A stretch of 64,000 nt of DNA from Mycolicibacter sp. MU0102 (lineage in GTDB: Bacteria; Actinomycetota; Actinomycetes; Mycobacteriales; Mycobacteriaceae): the NCBI RefSeq assembly GCF_963378105.1, contig NZ_OY726398.1, forward strand, positions 1,798,001-1,862,000. The letters run 5' to 3'. A program made the position numbers and the translations under genes. How positions within the stretch are numbered: position 1 is the stretch's first letter; each line of letters starts with the position of its first letter. Below, piece after piece: positions 18,123 through 26,692 of the stretch. The notes beneath the pieces are model-generated. The model worked only from the letters and a program-made list of their open reading frames with translations, was not told the origin of the DNA and searched no databases.

Positions 18123-18545
18123 GTGGTCGCGGCGGATAACGCCCCGAGCTTCGCCCGCAAACTGGGCATCGAGAGCAAGCAGCTGGTCCAGGAGTTCGGC
18201 TGGGACGAGGACGCCGACGACGACATCCGTGTCGACGTCGAAGAGGCCGCCGGCAGCGAACTGCTCGACGAGGACACCGATGAGGTGGTCGACGTCGTGC
18301 TGCTCTGGTGGCGCGATGGCGATGGTGACTTGGTGGACACCTTGATGGATGCGATCACCGCCTTGGCCGACGACGGGGTGATCTGGGTGTTGACACCCAA
18401 GACCGGCCGATCCGGCCACGTGCAGCCCGCCGAGATCGCCGAGGCGGCGCCGACTGCCGGCCTGATGCCGACGTCGTCGGTCAACCTGGGGGACTGGAGT
18501 GCCAGTCGCCTGGTGCAGCCCAAGTCCCGTACGGGGAAGCGTTGA
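18123..18545 (+). CDS. DUF3052 family protein (Rv2239c-like)
   Basis: A 140-residue acidic protein with the actinobacterial DUF3052 pattern: GIESKQLVQEFGWDEDADDD near the start and VVLLWWRDGDGDLVD in the middle. The GTG at 18123 follows a strong GAAGGAGG. It overlaps ahpE by the TGATG arrangement at 18543-18547, so the two are probably translated together. Family function is unknown. Linkage to a peroxiredoxin gene is conserved in mycobacteria and hints at a stress-related role. Confidence 0.88.
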   Translation: MVAADNAPSFARKLGIESKQLVQEFGWDEDADDDIRVDVEEAAGSELLDEDTDEVVDVVLLWWRDGDGDLVDTLMDAITALADDGVIWVLTPKTGRSGHVQPAEIAEAAPTAGLMPTSSVNLGDWSASRLVQPKSRTGKR

Positions 18546-19006
18546 TGCTGGAAGTCGGCGCGCAGGCCCCTGACTTCACCCTCAAGGACCAGAACCAGCA
18601 GCAGGTGACGCTGAGCAGCTTCCGGGGCGACAAGAACGTTCTGGTGGTGTTCTTCCCGCTGGCTTTCACCGGCATCTGCCAGGGTGAGCTGGATCAGTTG
18701 CGGGATCACCTGCCCAGCTACGTCAACGACGACAGTGTGGCGCTGGCGATCTCGGTCGGCCCGCCGCCCACCCACAAGATCTGGGCGACCGAGAGCGGGT
18801 TCCTGTTCCCGGTGCTCTCGGATTTCTGGCCGCACGGGGCCGTCAGCCAGGACTACGGGGTGTTCAACGCCGACACCGGCTTTCCCAACCGCGGCACGTT
18901 CGTCATCGACAAGGCCGGCATCATCCGGTTCGCCGAGATGAAGCAGCCCGGGGAGGCGCGCGACCAGCAGCTCTGGCTCGACGCCCTGGGCGCCCTCAAG
19001 GGGTAG
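18545..19006 (+). CDS. ahpE: AhpE, one-cysteine-type peroxiredoxin
   Basis: A 153-residue thioredoxin-fold peroxidase with the peroxidatic cysteine in PLAFTGICQGELDQL. It reduces hydroperoxides and peroxynitrite and is recycled by mycothiol/mycoredoxin or other thiols in mycobacteria. ATG at 18545 overlaps the DUF3052 stop and gives MLEVGAQAPDFTLKDQN, as in M. tuberculosis AhpE. A TTG one codon earlier is also open but gives no better match. A long hairpin at 19027-19084 follows. Confidence 0.95.
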   Translation: MLEVGAQAPDFTLKDQNQQQVTLSSFRGDKNVLVVFFPLAFTGICQGELDQLRDHLPSYVNDDSVALAISVGPPPTHKIWATESGFLFPVLSDFWPHGAVSQDYGVFNADTGFPNRGTFVIDKAGIIRFAEMKQPGEARDQQLWLDALGALKG

Positions 19007-19026
19007 GGCGCTGCCCTCCCTTTGCC

Positions 19027-19084
19027 GCGAGATTGCACTGAAGCAGGGATTTCACGACTTTCTGCTGCGCCAGTGCAATCTCGC
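19027..19084 (+). terminator. Long hairpin downstream of ahpE
   Basis: GCGAGATTGCACTG (19027-19040) and its exact complement (19071-19084) form a perfect 14-bp stem around a 30-nt loop that has a smaller GCAG/CTGC pair. A short T-run (AGTTTT) follows. It is 21 bp after ahpE and 45 bp before the tRNA, so it probably ends the ahpE transcript. Confidence 0.6.
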
Positions 19085-19128
19085 AGTTTTGGGCACCCGG
19101 CACCGGCCGGGTAACCTGCCCGAGGCAG

Positions 19129-19200
19129 GGGCGCGTAGCTCAGTGGTAGAGCTCTGGTTTTACACACCAGCGGTCGGCGGTTCGATACCGTCCGCGCCCA
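19129..19200 (+). tRNA. tRNA-Val (anticodon TAC)
   Basis: A full cloverleaf can be drawn. The acceptor arms GGGCGCG and CGCGCCC pair perfectly, the D stem is GCTC/GAGC, the anticodon stem CTGGT/ACCAG holds the 7-nt loop TTTACAC (anticodon TAC), and the T arm contains GGTTCGATACC-like sequence. A CCA follows the discriminator A in the genome. A tRNA-Val gene lies near ahpE in M. tuberculosis too. Confidence 0.95.
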
Positions 19201-19241
19201 CCAGTTGTTTGACTTCGCGGTAGATCGTCAATGCGGTGGGA

Positions 19242-19460
19242 ATGACAACCTCTCCGACACCCGACGAACCCACTCCACCGTCGCCGCCCGTTCCTCCGCA
19301 ACGGGCGCCGAGCGGCAAGTGGGGCGTACCGCCGTCGACCAGCCCTCAGTTCACTCCCACGGGCCGTTCGGCGAAGCCTCCGGGCGTACGCGCGTTGTTG
19401 TGGGCTGCCGTGCTGGTGCTGATCGGCGTCATCGCCCTGCTGATCGTGTTATCTGCCTAA
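19242..19460 (+). CDS. Small proline-rich single-pass membrane protein
   Basis: About 72 residues. The first 45 are rich in Pro, Ser and Thr and look disordered. The C-terminus is one hydrophobic helix (ALLWAAVLVLIGVIALLIVLSA), so this is a tail-anchored or single-pass protein. ATG at 19242 is used; a GTG two codons earlier is also open. Codon bias is normal for the genome. No family is recognised. It stands alone between the tRNA and the convergent His-rich gene. Confidence 0.65.
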   Translation: MTTSPTPDEPTPPSPPVPPQRAPSGKWGVPPSTSPQFTPTGRSAKPPGVRALLWAAVLVLIGVIALLIVLSA

Positions 19461-19487
19461 GGCGCTGCCAGGAGCTCTGCGGAGCGC

Positions 19488-19691
19488 TCAGTGCGAATGA
19501 GCGTGGCCGGCATGCTCTAAGCCCACCTGGTGGGTGTGCGGATGGCTGTGCACGGTCCCGTCTTCGTGGGTGTGCTCGTGCTCATGCTCGATGTGGTCGT
19601 GCTCGTGAGCGTCGTGCACGTCGTCATGGGCGTGCTCGTGCGCGTGGGGCGCGTCGTGGTTGTGGTCTTCACCGTGGTTGTGGTGCGACAT
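19488..19691 (-). CDS. Histidine-rich metal-binding small protein
   Basis: A 67-residue protein in which 25 residues are histidine, alternating with Asp and Glu (HAHEHAHDD, EHDHIEHEHEHTHED). It has no membrane segment or enzyme domain. The composition resembles nickel/zinc storage peptides and His-rich tails of metallochaperones. Its ATG at 19691 is 7 bp after the kmtR stop, preceded by GGGAG, so it is in the same transcript as the Ni/Co sensor. I infer a nickel or cobalt buffer or chaperone controlled by KmtR. Confidence 0.75.
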   Translation of the reverse strand: MSHHNHGEDHNHDAPHAHEHAHDDVHDAHEHDHIEHEHEHTHEDGTVHSHPHTHQVGLEHAGHAHSH

Positions 19692-19698
19692 GGCTGGC

Positions 19699-20115
19699 TC
19701 AGCTCCCTTGTTCGATGGCTCGCTGCCTCAATTGGGGCAACGCCTCTCCGGCAGCAACCGGGAAGTTCTTGGCGGCGCGGTGATGCGGGGGCACCCCCGG
19801 ACCGGCATGCTCGGCGTTGAAGACGGCGTCGGTCACCAGCTGGCAGATGTGCTCGTTCTCCATGCTGTAGAAGACCGTGGTGCCCTCGCGGCGGGTGCGC
19901 ACCAGTCGCGCCATCCGCAGTTTCGCCAGGTGCTGTGACACCGATGGCGCCGGTTTGCCGACGTGCTCGGCGAGTTCGTTCACCGACATTTCCCGGCTGG
20001 TCAGCGCCCACAGCACCTGTACCCGGGTGGCGTCGGCCAACATTCGGAACACCTCGACGATCAGGCCGACCTGATCCTCCGGCAACCGATCCGCTGGACC
20101 GTTATCTGCATGCAT
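19699..20115 (-). CDS. kmtR: KmtR-like ArsR/SmtB family Ni/Co-responsive repressor
   Basis: A 138-residue ArsR/SmtB winged-helix protein. The recognition helix is in VGKPAPSVSQHLAKLRMARLV. The C-terminal segment AVFNAEHAGPGVPPHHRAA holds His residues matching those of M. tuberculosis KmtR, which senses nickel and cobalt. ATG at 20115 gives MHADNGPADRLPEDQV, aligning with the known N-terminus; a TTG two codons earlier is open. It is followed immediately by the His-rich gene and is divergent from fadD8. In M. tuberculosis KmtR controls a CDF exporter, which is not visible here. Confidence 0.85.
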   Translation of the reverse strand: MHADNGPADRLPEDQVGLIVEVFRMLADATRVQVLWALTSREMSVNELAEHVGKPAPSVSQHLAKLRMARLVRTRREGTTVFYSMENEHICQLVTDAVFNAEHAGPGVPPHHRAAKNFPVAAGEALPQLRQRAIEQGS

Positions 20116-20234
20116 GCGCAAATAGTAAGTCTTGGGGGTTGTGGGATGTCAACCCTCGGCTCCTCCCAAGGGCGGATGAGGCGGTCGGTAGTGTCCAGCG
20201 GGCAAGTTGTCGCGCACTAGTGGAGGTAGCCCCG

Positions 20235-21827
20235 ATGTCGACGCAGTCCATGCGCCAGCCCATTCATTCCGGGCACCTGACCGTGGGCGCCCTCAAGCGC
20301 AACAAGGACAAGCCGGTGCTGTTCCTCGGCGACACCACGTTGACCGGCGGTCAGCTCGCCGCGCGCATCAGCCAGTACATCCAGGCGTTCGACGCGCTCG
20401 GCGCTGACGCAACCGGTCTGTTGTCGCTGAACCGCCCCGAGGTGCTGATGATCATCGGTGCCGGGCAGGTCCGGGGTTACCGGCGCACGGCTCTGCACCC
20501 GCTGGGTTCGCTGGACGATCACGCCTACGTATTGGCCGACGCCGAGGTCAGCACGCTGATCATCGATCCCACACCGGCTTTCGTGGAGCGGGCCCTGGGC
20601 CTGCTGGAAAAGGTGCCGACGTTGCGCCAGGTGTTGACCATCGGCCCGGTACCGCCGGAGCTTGAGGGGAAGGCCGTCGATCTGGCCGCCGAGGCAGCCA
20701 AGTACGACCCGCAGCCCCTGGCGGCCGCGGACCTGGCCCCAGACCACATCGGTGGTCTGACCTACACCGGCGGGACCACCGGCAAGCCCAAGGGCGTCAT
20801 CGGCACCGTGGCATCGATCACCGCGATGACCACCACGCAGCTTGCCGAGTGGGAATGGCCGGAGCACCCCAAGTTCCTGATGTGCACCCCGCTGTCGCAT
20901 GCCGGCGCAGCGTTCTTCGTGCCGACGATCATCAAGGGCGGCCAGCTGGTGGTGCTGACCAAATTCGATCCGGCCGAGGTGCTGCGGGTGATCGAGGAGC
21001 AGAAGATCACCGCCACCATGCTGGTGCCGTCGATGATCTACGCCCTGATGGATCACCCGGATTCGCACACTCGCGACCTGTCGTCGCTGGAGACGGTCTA
21101 CTACGGCGCCTCGGCGATGAACCCGGTCCGGCTCCAGGAGGCCATCGACCGGTTCGGCCCGATCTTCGCCCAGTACTACGGCCAGTCCGAGGCGCCGATG
21201 GTGATCACCTACCTGGCCAAGGGCGATCACGACCAGAAGCGACTCACCTCGTGCGGGCGCCCGACGCTGTTCGCCCGGGTGGCGCTGCTCGACGACGCCG
21301 GCAACCCGGTGCCCCAGGGTGAGGTTGGCGAGATCTGCGTGTCCGGGCCGCTGCTGTCGGGCGGCTACTGGAAGCTTCCCGAGGCCACCGCTGAGACATT
21401 CCGGGACGGCTGGATGCACACCGGCGACCTGGCCCGCGAGGATGAGGACGGTTTCTACTACATCGTCGACCGCACCAAGGACATGATCGTCACCGGCGGC
21501 TTCAACGTGTTCCCCCGCGAGGTCGAGGACGTGATCGCCGAGCACCCGTCGGTGGCCCAGGTGTGCGTGATCGGAACCCCCGACGAGAAATGGGGCGAAG
21601 CGGTGACCGCGGTGGTGGTGTTGCGTCCGGGCGTGGACAGCGATGCCGCCGCGGTGGCCACGATGACCGCCGAGATCCAGTCCGCGGTCAAGGAGCGCAA
21701 GGGTTCGGTCCAGTCGCCCAAGCAGGTGATCATTGCCGATTCGGTGCCGGTGACCGCGCTGGGCAAGCCGGACAAGAAGGCCGTGCGCGCCCAGTTCTGG
21801 TCCGGCGCAGAGCGTTCCGTCGGCTGA
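20235..21827 (+). CDS. fadD8: FadD8-like fatty-acid-CoA ligase
   Basis: A 530-residue member of the ANL adenylating superfamily. The P-loop-like A3 motif is YTGGTTGKPKG, the A5 region is YYGQSEAP, the A7 motif is HTGDLAREDEDGFYYIVDR, and the A10 lysine is in ALGKPDKKAVR. It activates a carboxylic acid with ATP and couples it to CoA. ATG at 20235 follows GGAGG, and the longer upstream open frame overlaps kmtR. The substrate is not evident. The FadD8 name rests on resemblance to the M. tuberculosis protein. Confidence 0.85.
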   Translation: MSTQSMRQPIHSGHLTVGALKRNKDKPVLFLGDTTLTGGQLAARISQYIQAFDALGADATGLLSLNRPEVLMIIGAGQVRGYRRTALHPLGSLDDHAYVLADAEVSTLIIDPTPAFVERALGLLEKVPTLRQVLTIGPVPPELEGKAVDLAAEAAKYDPQPLAAADLAPDHIGGLTYTGGTTGKPKGVIGTVASITAMTTTQLAEWEWPEHPKFLMCTPLSHAGAAFFVPTIIKGGQLVVLTKFDPAEVLRVIEEQKITATMLVPSMIYALMDHPDSHTRDLSSLETVYYGASAMNPVRLQEAIDRFGPIFAQYYGQSEAPMVITYLAKGDHDQKRLTSCGRPTLFARVALLDDAGNPVPQGEVGEICVSGPLLSGGYWKLPEATAETFRDGWMHTGDLAREDEDGFYYIVDRTKDMIVTGGFNVFPREVEDVIAEHPSVAQVCVIGTPDEKWGEAVTAVVVLRPGVDSDAAAVATMTAEIQSAVKERKGSVQSPKQVIIADSVPVTALGKPDKKAVRAQFWSGAERSVG

Positions 21828-21830
21828 GGC

Positions 21831-22694
21831 TCAGCCCAGCGCTGCGGCCAGCTGCCGCCACTGCTCCCGCGGGAACGCGCGCGGGTCGGCATCCAGCAGC
21901 TGGACGCAGACGTGGTCGGCTCCGGCGGCCTGGTGCTCGGCGACCCGGCTGAGCACGGTCTCCGGGGTTCCCCAGGCGATGATCGCGTCGAACAGCCGAT
22001 CGCTGACCGAGGCGATGTCGTCCTCGGAGAAGCCTGACCGCAGCAGGTTGTTGGCGTAGTTGGGCAGCGCCAGGTAAGAGCCCAGCCACTTGGTGCCGAT
22101 CGCGCGCGCTTCCTCGCGGCTGGCGCACAAGATCGCGGTCTGCTCGGGCAGCAGCAACGGCCCCTCGCCCAGCTGCTCGCGGGCAAACCGGGTGTGTTCG
22201 GGGGTGGTCAGGTAGGGGTGGGCGCCGCGGCTGCGGGAGGCGGCCAAGTCGAGCATCTTGGGGCCCAGTGCCGCGAGCACCCGCGACTCGACCGGCACCG
22301 GCGCGTCGGCGGCGTCGAGCCCGTCGAGAAACTCGCTCATCGCCCGCAGTGGGCGGCGGTATCGCCCGGGATCCCCGGCGTCGATCAGCGGAGCGTGGCT
22401 GACCCCGATGCCGAGCAGGAACCGGTCACCGTGGGCCGCAGTCAGTGATGCGTAGGACGCCGCGACGTCGGCCGGAGTGTGCATCCAGAGGTTCAGGATG
22501 CCGGTGGCGATGACCGCGCTGCGGGTGGCGGACAGCAGGTTGCCCACCGCGTCGAACACCGGACCGCCGACGTCGGGTATCCACAGCACGCCGAAGCCCA
22601 GTTCCTCCAATTCGGCGGCCGCTTCGGCGGCCTCACCCTGATCGCCGTAGCGCAGCGGCGCACTCCAGATCCCGACACCCGAGACGTTCACCAT
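21831..22694 (-). CDS. LLM-class F420-dependent oxidoreductase
   Basis: A 287-residue TIM-barrel protein of the luciferase-like monooxygenase family, mycobacterial F420 type. The pattern includes ELGFGVLWIPDV near the start, GDRFLLGIGVSHAPL in the middle and the C-terminal AEHQAAGADHVCVQLL. These enzymes use the deazaflavin F420 to reduce or oxidise small molecules. It converges on fadD8 with a 3-bp gap and lies 31 bp downstream of the SURF1 gene on the same strand. The substrate is unknown. Confidence 0.88.
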   Translation of the reverse strand: MVNVSGVGIWSAPLRYGDQGEAAEAAAELEELGFGVLWIPDVGGPVFDAVGNLLSATRSAVIATGILNLWMHTPADVAASYASLTAAHGDRFLLGIGVSHAPLIDAGDPGRYRRPLRAMSEFLDGLDAADAPVPVESRVLAALGPKMLDLAASRSRGAHPYLTTPEHTRFAREQLGEGPLLLPEQTAILCASREEARAIGTKWLGSYLALPNYANNLLRSGFSEDDIASVSDRLFDAIIAWGTPETVLSRVAEHQAAGADHVCVQLLDADPRAFPREQWRQLAAALG

Positions 22695-22725
22695 GGCCCC
22701 AGGATGGCACAGCGGTGTCGTGGGC

Positions 22726-23571
22726 CTACCGGCGCCGGCCGTATCGGTCGGTGAGCTTCTGCTCGACGGTCATCGGTGGCGCGGGTTCGGCCGAGCCGGC
22801 CTCGCCGGCCTGAGCCGGCGCCGCAGCGCGCTCCGCCCGGCGTGCCCGCAGCTCGGCGAACGCGAAGTACCCCAGACCTATTGGCGCCAGGATCCCGAAC
22901 GCGATCCACTGAATCCCGTAGGACAGGAACGGGCCGGCATCCCGGCGCGGCAGCGCGATCACACCCAAGCCGCCGGGCTGATCTTCGACGAGCTGCAGGT
23001 AGGACCCGGTCAGCGGAACACCCGTGAACGTCGCGACCTGTTCGGTGTTGATCGAGTACACCTGGCGAAAACCGTTCTCGGTGAACGGGTTCTTGCCCGG
23101 GATGGCGCCTTGGGAGTCACGCAGCCGCGCGGTGATGGTGACCTCGGCGGCAGGCGGTGCCGCAATGTCCGGCAGCCGCGCGCCGCCGTCGTCGGTGCGC
23201 ACGAAGCCGCGATTCACCAGCACGGTCGGCCCGCCTTTGACCGCGAACGGGGCCAACACTTCCACCGCCGGCACTCCGTCGATCGACCGCAACCGCACCA
23301 GCACCTGCTTTTCGGCCAGGTAGTGCCCGGTGGCGGTCACCGGCCGCCACTGCTCGTCCGGCGCGGACGAATCCTGATGCGGCAGCATCGTGGTCACCGG
23401 CATGGGGTCGGCGGTCAACGCGTGCTCGAGTTGGCTGTTCGCGCGAGAGGTGGTGGTGTTCTTGCCCAGTTGCCACGGCGCCAGCACGGTGAAACACAGG
23501 TAGGCGAAGCCCAGCACCACCACCGCCAGAGCCAGCCAGCTCGGGCGCAGCAGGAAGGCCAGGCGTCGCAT
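22726..23571 (-). CDS. SURF1 family protein, cytochrome oxidase assembly factor
   Basis: A 281-residue protein with a transmembrane helix at each end (LRPSWLALAVVVLGFAYLCF at the N-terminus and SYGIQWIAFGILAPIGLGYF near residue 235). The SURF1 signatures PWQLGK and VLVNRGFV are present. SURF1 helps insert haem into cytochrome c oxidase in the membrane. Its ATG overlaps the ptpA stop by one base (TGATG), so the two are translationally coupled. This linkage is shared with M. tuberculosis Rv2234-Rv2235. A charged Ala/Pro-rich tail follows the last helix. Confidence 0.92.
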   Translation of the reverse strand: MRRLAFLLRPSWLALAVVVLGFAYLCFTVLAPWQLGKNTTTSRANSQLEHALTADPMPVTTMLPHQDSSAPDEQWRPVTATGHYLAEKQVLVRLRSIDGVPAVEVLAPFAVKGGPTVLVNRGFVRTDDGGARLPDIAAPPAAEVTITARLRDSQGAIPGKNPFTENGFRQVYSINTEQVATFTGVPLTGSYLQLVEDQPGGLGVIALPRRDAGPFLSYGIQWIAFGILAPIGLGYFAFAELRARRAERAAAPAQAGEAGSAEPAPPMTVEQKLTDRYGRRR

Positions 23572-24065
23572 CAGCCGCTCTCGCCCAACGCCAGCTGCCC
23601 GTCGACCCAGGCGTGCAGGCCCGGCAGGGCGGCCGCGATGACGGCGAACGCCTGCACGAAGTCGTCGTGGCCGCCGTAGTAGGGGTCGTCGACGTCGGGC
23701 ACGGCCGCTCCCGAACGCGGGTCGAAGGACCGCAGCATCCGGATCCGTTCGGCCGGAATACCCAGCCCCTGCAGTAGCCCGACATGGTTGCGTCCCAGCG
23801 CCACCACCAGGTCCGCGGCCTCGTGGTCGGGCCCGACCTGGGCGGCGCAGTGCTCCACCGGGTAGCCGTTGTCGCGCAGCACCCGGTTGGTGCGTTCGTC
23901 GGCGCCCTTGCCCACGTGCCAGTCCGCGGTCCCGGCGCTGGTCACCCGCACGGTGCCGCCCAGCCCGCGCTGGGCGAGCTGGTGGGCGAACATCTTCTCG
24001 GCCATCGGCGAGCGGCAGATGTTGCCGGTGCAGACGAACGTGACATGCAGCATCGGCTCAGACAC
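23571..24065 (-). CDS. ptpA: PtpA, low-molecular-weight protein tyrosine phosphatase
   Basis: A 164-residue phosphatase. The P-loop CTGNICRS starts at Cys12 and contains Arg18, and the general-acid Asp is in VDDPYYGG. In M. tuberculosis PtpA is exported into the macrophage and blocks phagosome acidification. The start is GTG at 24065 inside the end of ptkA (8-bp overlap), giving [12 protein letters not shown]; an ATG four codons later is possible. Coupling to ptkA fits the kinase-phosphatase partnership. Confidence 0.93.
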   Translation of the reverse strand: MSEPMLHVTFVCTGNICRSPMAEKMFAHQLAQRGLGGTVRVTSAGTADWHVGKGADERTNRVLRDNGYPVEHCAAQVGPDHEAADLVVALGRNHVGLLQGLGIPAERIRMLRSFDPRSGAAVPDVDDPYYGGHDDFVQAFAVIAAALPGLHAWVDGQLALGESG

Positions 24066-24741
24066 CGAGCACCTCCCGTAGTTCGGTGACGGTCTGCACG
24101 CAGGCGAGGGGACCGTCGGGGGAATCAAGGCCGGCATCGGCGGTGCCCGCATAGTCGGTCTGGCCGTAGCCCCAGCCGACCAGCACCGTGTCGATGCCGT
24201 GCGCGGCCGCACCGTCCACATCGTGGCGCCGATCGCCCACCATCAGCACCCGCGCGGGCAGCGGCGCCAGCTGAGCCAGAGCGTGGGCCACCACATCGGA
24301 CTTCGCGGCCCGGGTGCCGTCGACGCTGGCGCCGGCGACCACCTCGAAATAACCGTCGAGCCCGAAATGCGCGAGGATCTTGCACGCCGTCGGCTCCACT
24401 TTGGAGGTAGCCACGGCCAACCGGACCCCGGCGTCTCGCAGGTCGCGCAGCAGTTCAGTGACGCCGTCGAACATGGTGTTCATCTGCCATCCGCGGCTGG
24501 TGTAGTCGGCGCGGTAGGCGGCGACCGCGGCTTCGGTCTGCTCGCCGAGGCCCATCGCGGCCAGCGTGTGGTGCATCGGCGGGCCGACCAGCCGGGCAGC
24601 CAGATCACCCTCGGGAAGCGGCGCGCCGATGTGCTCCAGCGCGTGCCGGAAGCTGGCGACGATCCCGGCCGCGGAGTCGGTCAAGGTGCCGTCGAGGTCG
24701 AAGATGACCAATTCGGCGGCGGCGGTGCTCGTGCGCGTCAC
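24058..24741 (-). CDS. ptkA: PtkA, HAD-superfamily tyrosine kinase
   Basis: A 227-residue HAD protein. Motif I is FDLDGTLTD with the nucleophile Asp15, motif II is the Thr/Ser of AVATSK, and motif IV is [11 protein letters not shown]. It closely resembles M. tuberculosis PtkA (Rv2232), reported to phosphorylate PtpA, and is followed directly by ptpA. The GTG at 24741 gives a product without the long disordered N-terminus of the M. tuberculosis protein. The frame is open back to 24828 but would overlap the divergent NIF3 gene. Without its context it would be annotated as a phosphoglycolate phosphatase. Confidence 0.88.
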   Translation of the reverse strand: MTRTSTAAAELVIFDLDGTLTDSAAGIVASFRHALEHIGAPLPEGDLAARLVGPPMHHTLAAMGLGEQTEAAVAAYRADYTSRGWQMNTMFDGVTELLRDLRDAGVRLAVATSKVEPTACKILAHFGLDGYFEVVAGASVDGTRAAKSDVVAHALAQLAPLPARVLMVGDRRHDVDGAAAHGIDTVLVGWGYGQTDYAGTADAGLDSPDGPLACVQTVTELREVLGV

Positions 24742-24802
24742 GGTCCCATTGTCCCCGACGTGCGCGGAGAGCTCGCCGGGTGGCGCACTACTGTCTTGCA
24801 GT

Positions 24803-25936
24803 GTGACCGCGCGGCTGGCTGACGTCATTGACGTACTGGATGCGGCCTACCCGCCCGGGCTGGCCCACTCCTGGGACTCGGTCGGGCTGGTCTGCGGTGA
24901 CCCCGATGACCTGGTGAGCTCGGTGACGATCGCGGTCGACGCCACATCGGCGGTGGTCGACGAGGTGCCCGAGGGCGGCCTGCTGCTGGCCCACCATCCG
25001 CTGCTGCTGCGCGGGGTGGACACCGTGGCGGCCAGCACTCCCAAGGGCTCGCTGGTGCACCGGCTGATCCGGACCGGTCGGGCGCTGTTCACTGCCCACA
25101 CCAATGCCGACGCGGCCTCGCCGGGGGTCTCCGACGCGCTCGCGGCAGCGCTCGGGCTGACCGTGGAGGCGGTGCTGGAGCCGGCCGGCCCGCGCGCCGA
25201 CACCGACAAATGGGTGATCTACACCCCGGCGGAGCACGCCGAGGCGGTCCGGGCCGCGGTGTTCGCGGCCGGCGCGGGCCATATCGGTGACTACGCGCAG
25301 TGCAGTTGGAGTGTGCCGGGCACCGGCCAGTTCCTGCCCGGATACGGTGCGACGCCGGCGATCGGACGAGTGGGCCAGGTGGAGCGCGTTCCCGAGGAGC
25401 GCGTCGAAGTGGTGGCGCCGGCGCGGGCCCGCGGGGCGATTCATGCGGCGCTGCTGGCCACCCATCCCTACGAAGAACCGGCGTTCGACATCTTCGCGTT
25501 GCAGCCGCTGCCCGCCGGGGTGGGGATCGGCCGGATCGGCAGCCTGGCGACCCCGGAGCCGTTGAGCGCGTTCGTCGCCCGCGTCGCTGCGGGCCTGCCG
25601 GCCACCTCATGGGGTGTGCGCGCCTCGGGAGACCCCGACCTGGCGGTCTCGCGGGTGGCGGTCTGCGGTGGCGCCGGAGATTCCCTGCTGGATGCCGCGG
25701 CCGCCGCCGACGCACAGGTCTACGTCACCGCAGACCTGCGCCACCATCCTGCTGACGAGCATTCCCGGCGGTCGTCGATGGCGCTGGTCGACGTGGCCCA
25801 CTGGGCCAGTGAATACCCGTGGTGCGCGCAGGCCGCCGATGTACTTCGCTCGCATTTCGGTGCGACGCTGCCGGTGCGTGTCAGCACGCTGCGCACCGAC
25901 CCCTGGAATCTCGCGCATGAAGGAGGCCAGTCATGA
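24803..25936 (+). CDS. NIF3-like protein (Rv2230c-like)
   Basis: A 377-residue NIF3/DUF34 protein. The two metal-binding halves are visible ([22 protein letters not shown] and [15 protein letters not shown]) with the middle insertion domain (residues about 130-235). NIF3 proteins form toroidal hexamers with two metal ions. They are often mislabelled GTP cyclohydrolase I type 2, and their true role is unresolved. The GTG at 24803 is 61 bp from the divergent ptkA. It overlaps the next gene by ATGA (25933-25936). Confidence 0.88.
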   Translation: MTARLADVIDVLDAAYPPGLAHSWDSVGLVCGDPDDLVSSVTIAVDATSAVVDEVPEGGLLLAHHPLLLRGVDTVAASTPKGSLVHRLIRTGRALFTAHTNADAASPGVSDALAAALGLTVEAVLEPAGPRADTDKWVIYTPAEHAEAVRAAVFAAGAGHIGDYAQCSWSVPGTGQFLPGYGATPAIGRVGQVERVPEERVEVVAPARARGAIHAALLATHPYEEPAFDIFALQPLPAGVGIGRIGSLATPEPLSAFVARVAAGLPATSWGVRASGDPDLAVSRVAVCGGAGDSLLDAAAAADAQVYVTADLRHHPADEHSRRSSMALVDVAHWASEYPWCAQAADVLRSHFGATLPVRVSTLRTDPWNLAHEGGQS

Positions 25937-26667
25937 AGGCTGCAGAAGCACAGCAACGTTCACTGCTGGAACTGTCGGAACTCGACGCCGAACTGGCCCG
26001 GATGGCGCACCGCGTCGGGAACCTTCCCGAACAGCAGGAGCGTGAGCGGATCCAGGCCCAGCACACCGCCGCCGCCGATCGGTTGGCAGCGCTGGAGCTG
26101 GCCTTGGAGGACTTGGACGCTCAAGCCGGTCGTTTCGAGTCGGAGATCGACGCGGTGCGCCAGCGTGAGGACCGCGACCGTGCCCTACTGGACTCCGGGC
26201 AGGCCAGCCCCAAACAGGTCGTCGATCTGCAGCATGAGCTGGAGACCCTGCAGAAGCGCCAATCCAGCTTGGAGGACTCGCTGCTGGAGTTGATGGAGCA
26301 GCGTGAGCAACTGCAGACCCAGGCCAGCGCCGAAGCGAGCGTGCTGGAGGGCCTGGCTGCTGATTTGGGCCGAGTGCAGGAGGCGATCGACACCGCCTTA
26401 GAGGAGATCGAGACCACCCGCGGCCAGCGTTCGGGCAGCCGTGAACGACTGGCCGCCGAGATCGACACCGAGCTGTTGGCGCTCTATGAGCGGCAGCGGG
26501 CCTCGGCGGGAGTCGGCGCGGGCCTGTTGCGCGGGGGACAGTGCGGCGCCTGCCGGATCGAAATCGACCGCGGCCAGCTGGCGAAGATCTCGGCAGCGGA
26601 GCCCGAAGAGGTCCTGCGGTGCCCGGAATGCAACACGATCCTGCTGCGGGTCAAGAACTTCGGTTAG
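25933..26667 (+). CDS. Coiled-coil zinc-ribbon protein (Rv2229c-like)
   Basis: A 244-residue protein with a long coiled coil (about residues 8-180, rich in Glu, Gln and Leu heptads). A C4 zinc ribbon follows with CGAC near residue 201 and CPEC near residue 230. It overlaps NIF3 by ATGA, so the two are coupled, and precedes the RNase H gene by 25 bp. This three-gene order is conserved in mycobacteria. The family resembles the HP0958/FlgZ-type zinc-ribbon proteins that bind RNA; a nucleic-acid or RNA-turnover role here is inference. Confidence 0.9.
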   Translation: MKAAEAQQRSLLELSELDAELARMAHRVGNLPEQQERERIQAQHTAAADRLAALELALEDLDAQAGRFESEIDAVRQREDRDRALLDSGQASPKQVVDLQHELETLQKRQSSLEDSLLELMEQREQLQTQASAEASVLEGLAADLGRVQEAIDTALEEIETTRGQRSGSRERLAAEIDTELLALYERQRASAGVGAGLLRGGQCGACRIEIDRGQLAKISAAEPEEVLRCPECNTILLRVKNFG

Positions 26668-26692
26668 TGCTCTGGCCGGTGAAGGTGGGGGG

